Below, one piece after another: positions 52,153 through 60,267 of a stretch of 64,000 nt of DNA. Each line of letters begins with the position of its first letter. Position 1 is the stretch's first letter. Under the pieces are notes generated by a model. It was given only the letters and a program-made list of their open reading frames with translations. It made no database searches and had not been told where the DNA came from. The position numbers and the translations under genes were made by a program. Source of the stretch: Rothia nasisuis (GTDB lineage: Bacteria > Actinomycetota > Actinomycetes > Actinomycetales > Micrococcaceae); the NCBI RefSeq assembly GCF_928381405.1, contig NZ_CAKMSB010000004.1, forward strand, positions 186,001-250,000. The letters run 5' to 3'.

Positions 52153-53406
52153 ATGATTGATACCCACACAGGCCGCCGAACTCTCAACCTGACTGCGATT
52201 CAACAGACAGAGTTCTGCCCACCTACACCGGCTCGCAAGGACGCCCCCCACCACCTCCCCCAGCAGGTACGTGAGCTACTGCGCACTGCAGGTAGCCACC
52301 CACTATCGGGCTTCTATACCGAAGCCGTAGATACCCCAAACCAGCAGGCGCTGGTCATCGTTCTGAGCTGCTCAAGTGCAGACGAACAGGTAGTAGCGGT
52401 CTTTGACACCCTCACTCATATGCACAAACATGACCTGGGGCCTTTCATCCTTACCCGGCATCACATCGAAGGCAGAGCAGTGCACTACGGCAGGTTTGTG
52501 ATAGACGCAAACCTGCGATGCACCCTAGAGAGTATTCGCACCACAGAGCAAGAGCTGGCGGGGATAGCCACCAGGGCTCAGTGGAAAGGTTTTTTTGGCC
52601 GGGCCCAGCCCCTCTACCCCTTACTAGACACAGGCCTTCGGCGCCAAGCCATCGTGGAACCCAGTGCTCTGGAGCTAGCAGACGCTTCAGCTCTCGCATT
52701 CCAGAGCTCCCACTCAGCCTTGCTGGCGGGGCTTGAGCCAGGCGAGTGCGTCCGGGTGGAGCTGTTCGCGCCCAATCGTGCGGATAAGCTACTCATCGTG
52801 TGTGATGGCCAGGTTTACTTGCAGAACTACCCGCTCTGGCCAGCGGTGTCGCACCTGAACCAGATTCTTTTTGCCTCGGCCCCCTGTGCGGTACTGTTTT
52901 TAGACCCCGCAGAGCAGCTTGAGCGAGACCGGTTCTTGGGGTGCGAAGGCTACCTGTCGCAGTGGCTCACTTCTACAGGGCTCCCCTGGGCAGGCACCCA
53001 TATGCCCTTACCAGCAGCTGACCACTGTGTTATCGCTGGTAGCTCGCTCGGTGGCTTGGCCGCAGCGCAGACAGTCAAGAACATCCCGGGCACAGTTGCC
53101 AAAGCAGTTGTTCAGTCTGGATCCTTCTGGTGGCATAAGCAAGAGGCCCCTGGAGAAGAAGGGGAGGTACTTCAGCAGTGGCTTGAAGCCCCGCTATCAC
53201 CCACCATCGAGATATTTCACGAGGTGGGGCATAACGAAGGCTATCTCTTGGGCTGGAACCTTACCTTTCACGAAGTTCTAACCGAGCGCACAGTCAACCA
53301 TACCCACCGCATCTACAAGGGCGGTCACGATTACGCCTGTTGGCGGCAGGGCATTGTAGATGCACTCACTCACTTTTTTGCGAGCGCGAAACTTCCTAAC
53401 GCATAA
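52153..53406 (+). CDS. fes: Enterochelin esterase-like ferric-siderophore hydrolase (Fes family)
   Basis: A 417-residue cytosolic esterase with the start placed at the ATG at 52153. The upstream ATG at 52105 falls inside the predicted -10 element of the iron-box promoter. The C-terminal alpha/beta hydrolase half carries the nucleophile in AGSSLGGLAAA near residue 296, then VVQSGSFWWHK, an acidic position in EVGHNEGYLLGWN and the catalytic His in YKGGHDYACWRQGI. The N-terminal half is the Fes cap domain. It cleaves the trilactone of the imported ferric siderophore to free iron. It faces the fep operon and its 3' end overlaps the aryl carrier gene by 11 bp. Confidence 0.85.
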   Translation: MIDTHTGRRTLNLTAIQQTEFCPPTPARKDAPHHLPQQVRELLRTAGSHPLSGFYTEAVDTPNQQALVIVLSCSSADEQVVAVFDTLTHMHKHDLGPFILTRHHIEGRAVHYGRFVIDANLRCTLESIRTTEQELAGIATRAQWKGFFGRAQPLYPLLDTGLRRQAIVEPSALELADASALAFQSSHSALLAGLEPGECVRVELFAPNRADKLLIVCDGQVYLQNYPLWPAVSHLNQILFASAPCAVLFLDPAEQLERDRFLGCEGYLSQWLTSTGLPWAGTHMPLPAADHCVIAGSSLGGLAAAQTVKNIPGTVAKAVVQSGSFWWHKQEAPGEEGEVLQQWLEAPLSPTIEIFHEVGHNEGYLLGWNLTFHEVLTERTVNHTHRIYKGGHDYACWRQGIVDALTHFFASAKLPNA

Positions 53407-53623
53407 GTTCTCGCAGACCGTTCACCGTTGAATGAGCCAGGAAGGAGACGTAGTCGAGGCTGACGCCCTGGTCTTGGAGATCATCAATCAGCGCAAAGGC
53501 AGACATAGAATCGAGCCCCAGGGCAAAAAGATCTCTGTCTGGTTCATCGAAGGCAAGCGCCAAGTTTTCTGGTTCTTTTAGGTAGTGAGCTAGTAGGTGG
53601 CGCAGGGTTTCTTGCTGAGTCAT
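53396..53623 (-). CDS. Stand-alone aryl carrier protein
   Basis: A 75-residue acyl-carrier-fold protein with the phosphopantetheine Ser in ALGLDSMSAFALIDDL near residue 38. It would carry the DHB group that EntE activates and hand it to the C1 domain of the NRPS. In Escherichia coli and Bacillus this domain is fused to isochorismatase; here it is separate and lies downstream of entE with an ATGA-type 4-bp overlap. Its stop region overlaps the convergent esterase gene. Confidence 0.9.
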   Translation of the reverse strand: MTQQETLRHLLAHYLKEPENLALAFDEPDRDLFALGLDSMSAFALIDDLQDQGVSLDYVSFLAHSTVNGLRELMR

Positions 53624-55320
53624 TTGTTTTCTTTCTGGAAAAGTTCTTGTAAGGATGAGCGCAGGTCTCTACGTGAAATTTTTCCTATATTGGTCAAGGG
53701 GAGCTGGCCGATAGTCCTAAATTTTTCGGGGATTTTAAAGGTAGCCAGTCCGCAGTCAAGGAGGTGCTGACGCATCTCTTGCGCGGTGGGGTTCGGCCCT
53801 TTCTCTGCCACGGGCACCAGTACCATGGCTATGCGCTCACCGACCTTCTCATCAGGAAGGCCCAGTGCTACGGCATCGTGGATTCGGGGGTGCCGCACCG
53901 CGAGTTCTTCAAGTTCATCTACCGCAATTTTTTCTCCCGCACGATTAATCTGATCTTTGGCTCGGCCAGTGACTTCTAAGTACCCGTCGGAGTATTTTCG
54001 CACGATGTCTCCGGTACGGTAGTAGCCATCTACGGTAAAGCTTGATTGGTTAGCGTATTCTTCATCAAAATACTGGCGAATGGTATAGGGGCCTCGGGTG
54101 AGCAGGTGCCCGGGTGCCCCCTCTCCCACGGGAGCATCATGATCATCAACGATACGCACTTCGTCGTGGGGGCTGATGGGCTTCCCCTGTCTAGTAGCAA
54201 CCAGGTCATCAGGGTCTTGGAGGTGGGTGTAGTTCACCAGCCCCTCGGCCATACCGAAGACCTGCTGCACCCTAACGTCCAAGTGCGACATGATGCTTCG
54301 GGCCACTGAGGGTAGCAGTTTGGCTCCGCCTACTTGCATGACCTGCAAGGACGAGAGATCGGGGCGGCGGCGCTGGGCAGAGGCAAGCCAGGCTTGAGCC
54401 AGGGGCGGAACCAGAGCCACTCTGGTGATTTTCTCGCTTTCAATGAGGGAGAAGGAGGTTTGAGGGCTGGGGTCTGCGGCTAGCACTACGGTTGCTCCAG
54501 CCTCCATTGCCCCCAGGAAACCGGGGGAACTCATGGTGAAATTATGGGCGCAGGGTAGCACAGTGAGAACCCTATCGTCGCCGGTAAGCTGACAGATTTT
54601 CACCGATTCACGCACACTGTAGAGGTAATCTGCGTGGCTACGTGGAATGAGCTTGGAGGTACCTGTGGTGCCCCCCGATAGCTGCAGGAGGGCAATGTGC
54701 TCACTCTTGTAGGCAGACTCAGTGTTCACTGCACCGGCAGGAAAATCTGGATCACCGTTTTTTGCTGGCGAGAGAGGCTGGGAAATATCAATAATCCGGG
54801 GAGGGGCTATACCGTCAGCCCGGAGTTCGTTCGAGTACGCATCATAGGCATCCTGGTAGGTTCCTTTTTCCGCGGTCGTTGAAAAAATATGTGCGGTGGG
54901 GCGGGCCTTCCGGGCAAAATGTAGTAGCTCATGGTGTCGGTGCTGAGGGAGGCAGAAGATAGGCAGGGCCCCTGCCCAGAAGATACCCAGGAGGTAGATT
55001 GGATATTCCACCGTGTTGCCCACCTGTAGTAGCACACCGTCACCGGGTTTCACTCCCTGTTCGATGAGGCGCTGGGCAGCCGCTTGCCCCTCCTGTTCGA
55101 GCTGGTGATAGGTGAGACGCACAAGCGCGTTACCCGGATTCTCGGTGGCAAGCTGTGCAGTATGGCCAACGACCGCCTCTCGATTCTTATGTTGGTGACA
55201 TTTTTCTCGCAAAAATTCTGGGATGGTTTGATCTATCCAATACCCGAGGTCACGGTATAGGCGTGCAGTATCTGGCGGGTAGAGGGCCTTGATCCAGATT
55301 GTTGGGGCGGGCTTGGTCAT
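53620..55320 (-). CDS. entE: 2,3-dihydroxybenzoate-AMP ligase (EntE/DhbE)
   Basis: A 566-residue stand-alone adenylation enzyme. Landmarks are LLQLSGGTTGTSKLIPRSH near residue 205 (P-loop), VLPCAHNFTMSSPGFLGAM near 255 with the aryl-acid pocket Asn, QVFGMAEGLVNYT near 355, YRTGDIVRKYSDGYLEVTGR near 440 and the catalytic Lys in PLTNIGKISRRDLR near 545. It activates DHB and loads the adjacent aryl carrier protein. It is divergent from the PPTase gene across tandem iron boxes. Confidence 0.94.
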   Translation of the reverse strand: MTKPAPTIWIKALYPPDTARLYRDLGYWIDQTIPEFLREKCHQHKNREAVVGHTAQLATENPGNALVRLTYHQLEQEGQAAAQRLIEQGVKPGDGVLLQVGNTVEYPIYLLGIFWAGALPIFCLPQHRHHELLHFARKARPTAHIFSTTAEKGTYQDAYDAYSNELRADGIAPPRIIDISQPLSPAKNGDPDFPAGAVNTESAYKSEHIALLQLSGGTTGTSKLIPRSHADYLYSVRESVKICQLTGDDRVLTVLPCAHNFTMSSPGFLGAMEAGATVVLAADPSPQTSFSLIESEKITRVALVPPLAQAWLASAQRRRPDLSSLQVMQVGGAKLLPSVARSIMSHLDVRVQQVFGMAEGLVNYTHLQDPDDLVATRQGKPISPHDEVRIVDDHDAPVGEGAPGHLLTRGPYTIRQYFDEEYANQSSFTVDGYYRTGDIVRKYSDGYLEVTGRAKDQINRAGEKIAVDELEELAVRHPRIHDAVALGLPDEKVGERIAMVLVPVAEKGPNPTAQEMRQHLLDCGLATFKIPEKFRTIGQLPLTNIGKISRRDLRSSLQELFQKENK

Positions 55321-55366
55321 GGAAACAACCTCGTACGGGATAAGCGATAACTATGAATCCATATAC

Positions 55367-55406
55367 ATAGTATAGGCTAACCTAACATATAATTAAGTCT
55401 TACCTA
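55367..55406. promoter_or_regulatory. Tandem DtxR/IdeR-like iron boxes between entE and the PPTase gene
   Basis: On the minus strand a box TTAGGTTAGCCTATACTAT (55385 to 55367) matches 16 of 19 positions of the DtxR consensus, and GTAGGTAAGACTTAA lies 22 bp upstream. TAGG cores are at 55381-55384 and 55403-55406 (as CCTA on plus). A perfect TATAAT at 55388-55393 could serve the rightward gene, and TTAATT/TACTAT the leftward one, so a bound repressor would block both. Confidence 0.82.
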
Positions 55407-55417
55407 CAACAAGTTCT

Positions 55418-56209
55418 ATGGCTACTACTTCACCACCCCAGTTCAATAGCATTTCCCAGCGCGCCACCACAGCCTCACGCACCGTCCCCCTGCGCACCCT
55501 CACCCGCTTCACCCTGCGAGGCTCGCACAAAGACCTTCCCGTCTTTATTGCCCCCAACACCCCCAAGAATCGCAACTCACTCTTCCTGGCACACCCACCA
55601 GACAGCAGCCTCGCCGCCGCCGAACTAGAACGAGCACGCACCATCCCACACAGCGAGCATCGGAACCACTGGCTTTTCTCCAGGGTCCTTCTCAAAACAT
55701 TCCTTGCACAGATACTCGAGCGCACCATTACAGAAGTTCGCCTTCACCACTCACCCCTGGGTAAACCCCAGCTTGCGCACCTGTCATTTTCACTGTCTCA
55801 CTGCCAGCAGTACACCGCCTTGGTTTTTGGGGGCCCTGAATGGTCTCTTGGAGTAGATATTGAGCAAGTCTGCTCACCAGCAACAGCGCAGTCCATACAG
55901 CCCTTTTTGCACCCGGATGAACAAAGGCAACTCGTGCTCGCAGGTACAGAGGGCGCACCCCACAATGTCACTCAACTCTGGTCGCGCAAAGAAGCCTTCC
56001 TCAAGGCCCTGGGCACGGGGTTGCTACGTGAACCTTCTCGTGACTTTCTAGGTACCATCGCCACCCCCGCACTCCCCGACGCACTCACAGGGGGGATTCT
56101 CGAAGACCTTACCCACCCCCACATCACTCACCACCGGGTAGCGCTCTGCGCCCTACCCGCCAGCACACTGCGTAACTTCCATCTTGAATTTAAGGACAAA
56201 GACCTTTAG
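55418..56209 (+). CDS. 4'-phosphopantetheinyl transferase (Sfp/EntD type)
   Basis: A 263-residue PPTase. The family motifs are SLGVDIEQV near residue 147, which provides metal-binding Asp and Glu, and WSRKEAFLKALGTGL near 188, which supplies the catalytic Glu and Lys, with SLSHCQQ before them. It transfers phosphopantetheine from CoA to the NRPS carriers and the aryl carrier protein. The N-terminal ~60 residues are basic and less conserved. The ribosome-binding site is weak. It has a perfect TATAAT within the iron-box region. Confidence 0.88.
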   Translation: MATTSPPQFNSISQRATTASRTVPLRTLTRFTLRGSHKDLPVFIAPNTPKNRNSLFLAHPPDSSLAAAELERARTIPHSEHRNHWLFSRVLLKTFLAQILERTITEVRLHHSPLGKPQLAHLSFSLSHCQQYTALVFGGPEWSLGVDIEQVCSPATAQSIQPFLHPDEQRQLVLAGTEGAPHNVTQLWSRKEAFLKALGTGLLREPSRDFLGTIATPALPDALTGGILEDLTHPHITHHRVALCALPASTLRNFHLEFKDKDL

Positions 56210-56210
56210 C

Positions 56211-56250
56211 TTAGGTTAAACATAATTATTAATTAGGCAGACCTTACTAT
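56211..56250. promoter_or_regulatory. Tandem DtxR/IdeR-like iron boxes before the isochorismatase operon
   Basis: TTAGGTTAAACA at 56211 and ATTAGGCAGACCTTA at 56232 have TAGG cores at 56212 and 56234, again 22 bp apart. TACTAT at 56245-56250 could be the -10 element. The first 12 bases are identical to the copy at 52068. Confidence 0.75.
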
Positions 56251-56269
56251 TGATTCTTGAAAGCTCCCC

Positions 56270-56926
56270 ATGTTGCCCTCCATTGATTCCTACCGCCTCT
56301 CCACCTCGTCCCTACCTGCCAACAGAACACGGTGGCAACCAGACCCACACCAGGCGGTACTCCTGGTACACGATATGCAGAACCACTTCGTCCAAGCATT
56401 CGACAGAACCCCGCACAGTCAAATCACTCAAACCATCCGCAACATCCAACAACTCCACCGTATGGCAACCGACCTAGACATCCCCACCGTCTTTACCGCA
56501 CAACCGCCCCAGCAAGACCCAGCAGATCGGCAACTCCTCACGGATTTCTGGGGCCCGGGCCTACAAGACCCGCACGCTGCACACATTATTCAGGAACTCA
56601 CCCCCCACCCCAACGACACCGTGCTGACCAAATGGCGCTATTGCGCCTTCTACCGATCAGACCTAGAAGACCGAATGCGCAACCACGCTAAGACACAACT
56701 ATGGATTACCGGCATCTACTCACACATCGGGTGCATGACAACCGCGCTATCAGCCTTTATGCGGGGCTTTCAAGTTTTCTTTATCGCAGACGCTCAAGCG
56801 GATTTTTCTGAAGAAAACCACCGGCAGGCCCTCACTTACGTTAGCCAACGCTGCGGCCAGGTTTTGCTCACCCGTGACATCATCACGGCAGCCAAACAGC
56901 ATGAGGAGCAAGAAGCAATAGCATGA
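56270..56926 (+). CDS. entB: Isochorismatase (EntB/DhbB N-terminal type, no carrier domain)
   Basis: A 218-residue hydrolase that converts isochorismate to 2,3-dihydro-2,3-DHB and pyruvate. Catalytic-type residues are visible: Asp in LLVHDMQNHFV near residue 35, Lys in DTVLTKWRYCAF near 120 and the loop WITGIYSHIGCMTTAL near 145. It ends soon after the hydrolase fold and lacks the C-terminal aryl carrier found in EntB/DhbB, consistent with the separate carrier gene at 53396. It overlaps the next gene by 4 bp. Confidence 0.93.
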   Translation: MLPSIDSYRLSTSSLPANRTRWQPDPHQAVLLVHDMQNHFVQAFDRTPHSQITQTIRNIQQLHRMATDLDIPTVFTAQPPQQDPADRQLLTDFWGPGLQDPHAAHIIQELTPHPNDTVLTKWRYCAFYRSDLEDRMRNHAKTQLWITGIYSHIGCMTTALSAFMRGFQVFFIADAQADFSEENHRQALTYVSQRCGQVLLTRDIITAAKQHEEQEAIA

Positions 56927-57702
56927 ATCAGCCACCCTGCATCATCATCACCGGGGCTCGCGGCGGTATTGGCACCGCCACCCTAGCCCACTTTCTCTCT
57001 GTTCAAGAATTCGACCGCTACCACTTCCACGCCCTAGATATCACCCCACCCCCAAGAGACGCTCCTGGCTCCCGCGTCCACCACCACAGCGTCAATGTAG
57101 CTGACCAGCAGTGTGTAGAGCAGCTGGTGGCGACCATTCAAGAAAAATACCTCATTGCGGGAGCCGTCAACGGGGCAGGAGTACTAGCTCACGGACCAGC
57201 TCTCGACCTGAAAGAAGTCGATATGCAGCGCCTCATCGACGTCAACATCCGTGGAGTGATTAACGTGAGCCAGGCAGTTGCCCGCGCCATGATACAGCAA
57301 AGCCCCCAACCCATTGACTCACTCAGCAGGTCACTGCTCACCATTGCGTCAAACTCAGCGCCTGGCCCACGGGCATCGCTTGCAGCATATGGGGCATCCA
57401 AAGCATTTGCCTCCCACTACACACGTTCCTTGGGGCTAGAAATCGCCTCGGCGGGTATCCGCTGCAACGTTATCTGCCCCGGCACCACCAAGACATCCAT
57501 GGTCAAGGCCATGTGGGGAGGCAAAGACCAATCTCAAAAAGCGATTGCTGGTAGCCCTGAACTGTACCGCCTCGGTATTCCACTACAAAGGATTGCCGAC
57601 CCGGCAGATATCGCTCCCGCAGCTGTATTTCTCATGAGCCAAGATGCCCGCCACATCACACTTCAGGAACTCACGATTGACGGAGGAGCAACTCAGCGAT
57701 GA
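56923..57702 (+). CDS. entA: 2,3-dihydro-2,3-dihydroxybenzoate dehydrogenase (EntA)
   Basis: A 259-residue short-chain dehydrogenase. ITGARGGIGTATLA at the N-terminus binds NAD+, NGAGVL is the structural NAG motif, and SNSAPG with YGASKAF near residue 155 supply Ser, Tyr and Lys of the active site. PGTTKTSM and DGGATQ near the end are typical of EntA. It oxidises dihydro-DHB to DHB. Start and stop overlap its neighbours by 4 bp each, so the entB-entA-entC genes are translationally coupled. Confidence 0.93.
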   Translation: MNQPPCIIITGARGGIGTATLAHFLSVQEFDRYHFHALDITPPPRDAPGSRVHHHSVNVADQQCVEQLVATIQEKYLIAGAVNGAGVLAHGPALDLKEVDMQRLIDVNIRGVINVSQAVARAMIQQSPQPIDSLSRSLLTIASNSAPGPRASLAAYGASKAFASHYTRSLGLEIASAGIRCNVICPGTTKTSMVKAMWGGKDQSQKAIAGSPELYRLGIPLQRIADPADIAPAAVFLMSQDARHITLQELTIDGGATQR

Positions 57703-58805
57703 CCCCGGCACCAGAGAAAGTAACGCCCCTTTTTCAATTTGCTTCGCAGGGAAAGGTGCTGACTGTCGACACTGCCTGCGAACTACACGCGCCCATCACC
57801 CCGGAACTTATTTCAGATTTCCTGACCGCCGGGGCTGCACACAGGATTCTCTGTGGCATTATTCCCTTTGATACGCTCCAACCCAGCACCCTGTGGATCA
57901 CAGACCAGTACCGCTGGGAGAGCTCCTCTGCAACCGAAAACCCAGTAGCTACCTCCACCACCCAGCGTAACGCAGCACCATCACGCAGTCACGATCAGCA
58001 ATACCTCAGTGCAGTTGCCCACGCCCTGCAACTCATACCAAAGGCGGGCGTCCACAAAATCGTCCTTGCCCGGCAACAACACCTCAGCCACGCCCGGGGC
58101 ATAGGTAGTGACGCCGCAGCACAGCACACCTTTACCCGCCTCCTCTCAGCCTGCCCCACCGCCGATGTTTTCAGAGCATACACCGGCCAAGAGACACATT
58201 GGGTAGGGGCGTCTCCCGAAGTCATTGCCGATGTTCAAGACCGCCGCTTCACTACTCACCCTCTAGCGGGTTCCCTACCCAAGGCAGTCGAACCCAGCCC
58301 TACACGGGCAACTTCACTACTGACCACATCAGAAAAGGACCTACGGGAGCATGCCTACGTAGTGGAGTACATCAGCGAAGTCCTCAAAAAGATAGGTCTC
58401 ACCGACCTCAACATGCCAGACAAGCCCACCATCACAGAAACCGACAGCATGTGGCACCTGGGTACACCTATCGCCGCTACTACGAGCGAAGGGCTTTCCT
58501 CGCTTGATATCGCCCTAGCCCTGCACCCCACCCCCGCAGTAGCTGGTGTGCCACTTGAATCTGCGCTGAATTATATTTCTCAGCTTGAGCAGGAACCCAG
58601 GTCGTATTACAGCGGGCTCGTGGGGTGGATGGACGGCGAGGGCAACGGCCGCTGGTCTCTAGTATTGCGTTGCGCCCGCCACCGCCCCGACTGCACTACC
58701 CTTTTTGCTGGCGCCGGGATCGTTGCGGGTTCTCAACCAACACTGGAACTCCAAGAAACAGAAGCCAAGATGCAGACGGTTCTGCACGCTCTAAACGCAG
58801 CATAG
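57699..58805 (+). CDS. entC: Isochorismate synthase (EntC/DhbC)
   Basis: A 368-residue chorismate-utilising enzyme from the ATG at 57699, overlapping the entA stop. Family segments are HKIVLARQQHLSH near residue 120, GASPEVIADVQDRRFTTHPLAGS near 165-190, EKDLREHAYVVEYI near 210 and HPTPAVAGVPLESAL near 285, with GLVGWMDGEGNGRWSLVLR near 308 and AGAGIVAGSQP near the end. It makes isochorismate from chorismate, the first committed step to DHB. It ends the operon. Confidence 0.93.
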   Translation: MTPAPEKVTPLFQFASQGKVLTVDTACELHAPITPELISDFLTAGAAHRILCGIIPFDTLQPSTLWITDQYRWESSSATENPVATSTTQRNAAPSRSHDQQYLSAVAHALQLIPKAGVHKIVLARQQHLSHARGIGSDAAAQHTFTRLLSACPTADVFRAYTGQETHWVGASPEVIADVQDRRFTTHPLAGSLPKAVEPSPTRATSLLTTSEKDLREHAYVVEYISEVLKKIGLTDLNMPDKPTITETDSMWHLGTPIAATTSEGLSSLDIALALHPTPAVAGVPLESALNYISQLEQEPRSYYSGLVGWMDGEGNGRWSLVLRCARHRPDCTTLFAGAGIVAGSQPTLELQETEAKMQTVLHALNAA

Positions 58806-58827
58806 CAGGTACCCCACAGCCCCAATG

Positions 58828-58840
58828 AGCTAATTTAGCT
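58828..58840. terminator. Small palindrome at the convergent entC/NRAMP ends
   Basis: AGCTAA (58828-58833) and TTAGCT (58835-58840) pair around one T. It overlaps the NRAMP stop codon and lies between two converging genes; it is too short to be a strong terminator. Confidence 0.3.
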
Positions 58841-60070
58841 ACCCCAAAGGGCAGCAATTCCGCTGAGAGACTTGTAGCCCAGGTAGATGGTCAGCAACCA
58901 GGAGGCCCAGCCAATAATGATGAGCCAGAGCGGGTACCTGTAGCTGCCAAGCAGGGTTTTGGAACGGAAGGTTGCCACGAACATGAGCACCGCAAAACCG
59001 ACCGGTAGAATCAGGCCGTTGACCGCTCCCGCAACAATCAGCAGGGTAGCCGGTGCCTTACCGGCGATCACAAAGACGATGGTTGAGATAACGATAAAGC
59101 TGATGGTCAGGGCGTTCTTGACGGTGACCGAGGTCTTTGAACTGGTCAAGAAGGAGACCGAGGTGAAAGCCGCACCGATAACCGACGAGACAGCTGCGCC
59201 CCAGAGAATCAGCCCGAAGAGGCGGGTACCGATTTCACCGGCTGCGATGCCAAAGGCCTGACCGGCGATGGACTTATCGGTATCGAGGGCGACGCCGGTA
59301 GCTACCACGCCCAGAATGGCCAGGAAGAGTAGGAAGCGCATGACACCGGTGATGATGATGCCGGTGACCGAGGAGCGAGAGATGTCTCGCACGTACTCGG
59401 GGCCCTGAATACCTGCATCAATCATGCGGTGGGCGCCGGCGTAGGTGATGTAGCCGCCCACGGTGCCGCCCACCAGCGTCGTAATGACGGTAAAGTTGAC
59501 TTCACTGGGTAGGACGGTATTTTTGAGGGCGTCACCTACCGGCGGGTTAGAAACAATAGCAACGTAAAGGGTCGCCAGAATCATGACGACGCCCAGGGCA
59601 ACAACGATGCGATCTAGGGCCACGCCCGCGCGCTTGGAGATAAAGACGGCGATAGCCAGCACGGCTGTGATGATGCCGCCGGTAGTGGCATCCATACCCA
59701 GCATGGAATTAAGGCCCAGGCCACCTCCAGCCACGTTGCCAACGTTGAAAACAAAGCCACCGAGGGCAACCAGGACGGCCAGGAAGATGCCTAGGCCGGG
59801 TAGCACCGAGTTGGCGAGTTCTTGGGCTTTGCGGCCCGATACACCGATGACGCGCCAGACGTTAAGCTGCACGGCGATATCAATCAGGATTGACACCAGA
59901 ATGGCAAAAGCGAAGGCTGCCCCCATCTGGTAGGTGAACTGGCCTGTCTGGGTGATGAAGCCGGGGCCAATGGCGCTGGTCGCCATGAGAAAGAGGGAGC
60001 CCAGCAGGGCGGCGCGGCGGCCCTTGGAGGCCTGGTCCTGGGCGGTGACAGGGGCGCGGGTGTCTGCCAT
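58835..60070 (-). CDS. NRAMP-family transporter without canonical metal-binding residues (YcsG-like)
   Basis: A 411-residue membrane protein from the ATG at 60070 after AAGGAG, with about 11 helices. The overall pattern is NRAMP-like, but helix 1 has GPGFITQTGQ where metal transporters have DPGN, and helix 6 has YITYAGAHRMIDAG in place of the Met-Pro-His motif. Manganese transport is therefore doubtful. Bacillus subtilis YcsG, a similar protein, is encoded with the 5-oxoprolinase (ycsF/kip) genes. Here the gene shares the motif TTGTTGAACAATCA with the pxpBC promoter. A role in 5-oxoproline or related transport is an inference. Confidence 0.85.
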   Translation of the reverse strand: MADTRAPVTAQDQASKGRRAALLGSLFLMATSAIGPGFITQTGQFTYQMGAAFAFAILVSILIDIAVQLNVWRVIGVSGRKAQELANSVLPGLGIFLAVLVALGGFVFNVGNVAGGGLGLNSMLGMDATTGGIITAVLAIAVFISKRAGVALDRIVVALGVVMILATLYVAIVSNPPVGDALKNTVLPSEVNFTVITTLVGGTVGGYITYAGAHRMIDAGIQGPEYVRDISRSSVTGIIITGVMRFLLFLAILGVVATGVALDTDKSIAGQAFGIAAGEIGTRLFGLILWGAAVSSVIGAAFTSVSFLTSSKTSVTVKNALTISFIVISTIVFVIAGKAPATLLIVAGAVNGLILPVGFAVLMFVATFRSKTLLGSYRYPLWLIIIGWASWLLTIYLGYKSLSGIAALWGS

Positions 60071-60145
60071 GTCTCTCCTTGGGTTGTGGGAGCACGCGGG
60101 CCACATTGCCTCACTGCGTGCTGGGTTATAGACCCAGATTACATC

Positions 60146-60159
60146 TTGTTGAACAATCA
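60146..60159. promoter_or_regulatory. Candidate operator before the NRAMP-family gene, shared with pxpBC
   Basis: TTGTTGAACAATCA is identical to 33820-33833. The site is about 76 bp before the ATG at 60070. The rest of the 60071-60267 spacer shows no gene. Confidence 0.55.
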
Positions 60160-60267
60160 GGGCTCAGGCCGCGCTGAAACTTATTTGACAACCCCTTCAC
60201 AAGCCCCAGGCTCGCGCTCGGTACAAGTTTTGAGCCGGGGCCAGGGCTACTTGAATGGGTCTTATGG

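Noticed and set aside
58835-60070. Manganese transporter (MntH) annotation
   Set aside because: The DPGN and MPH metal-ligand motifs are absent, so the usual NRAMP name would mislead.
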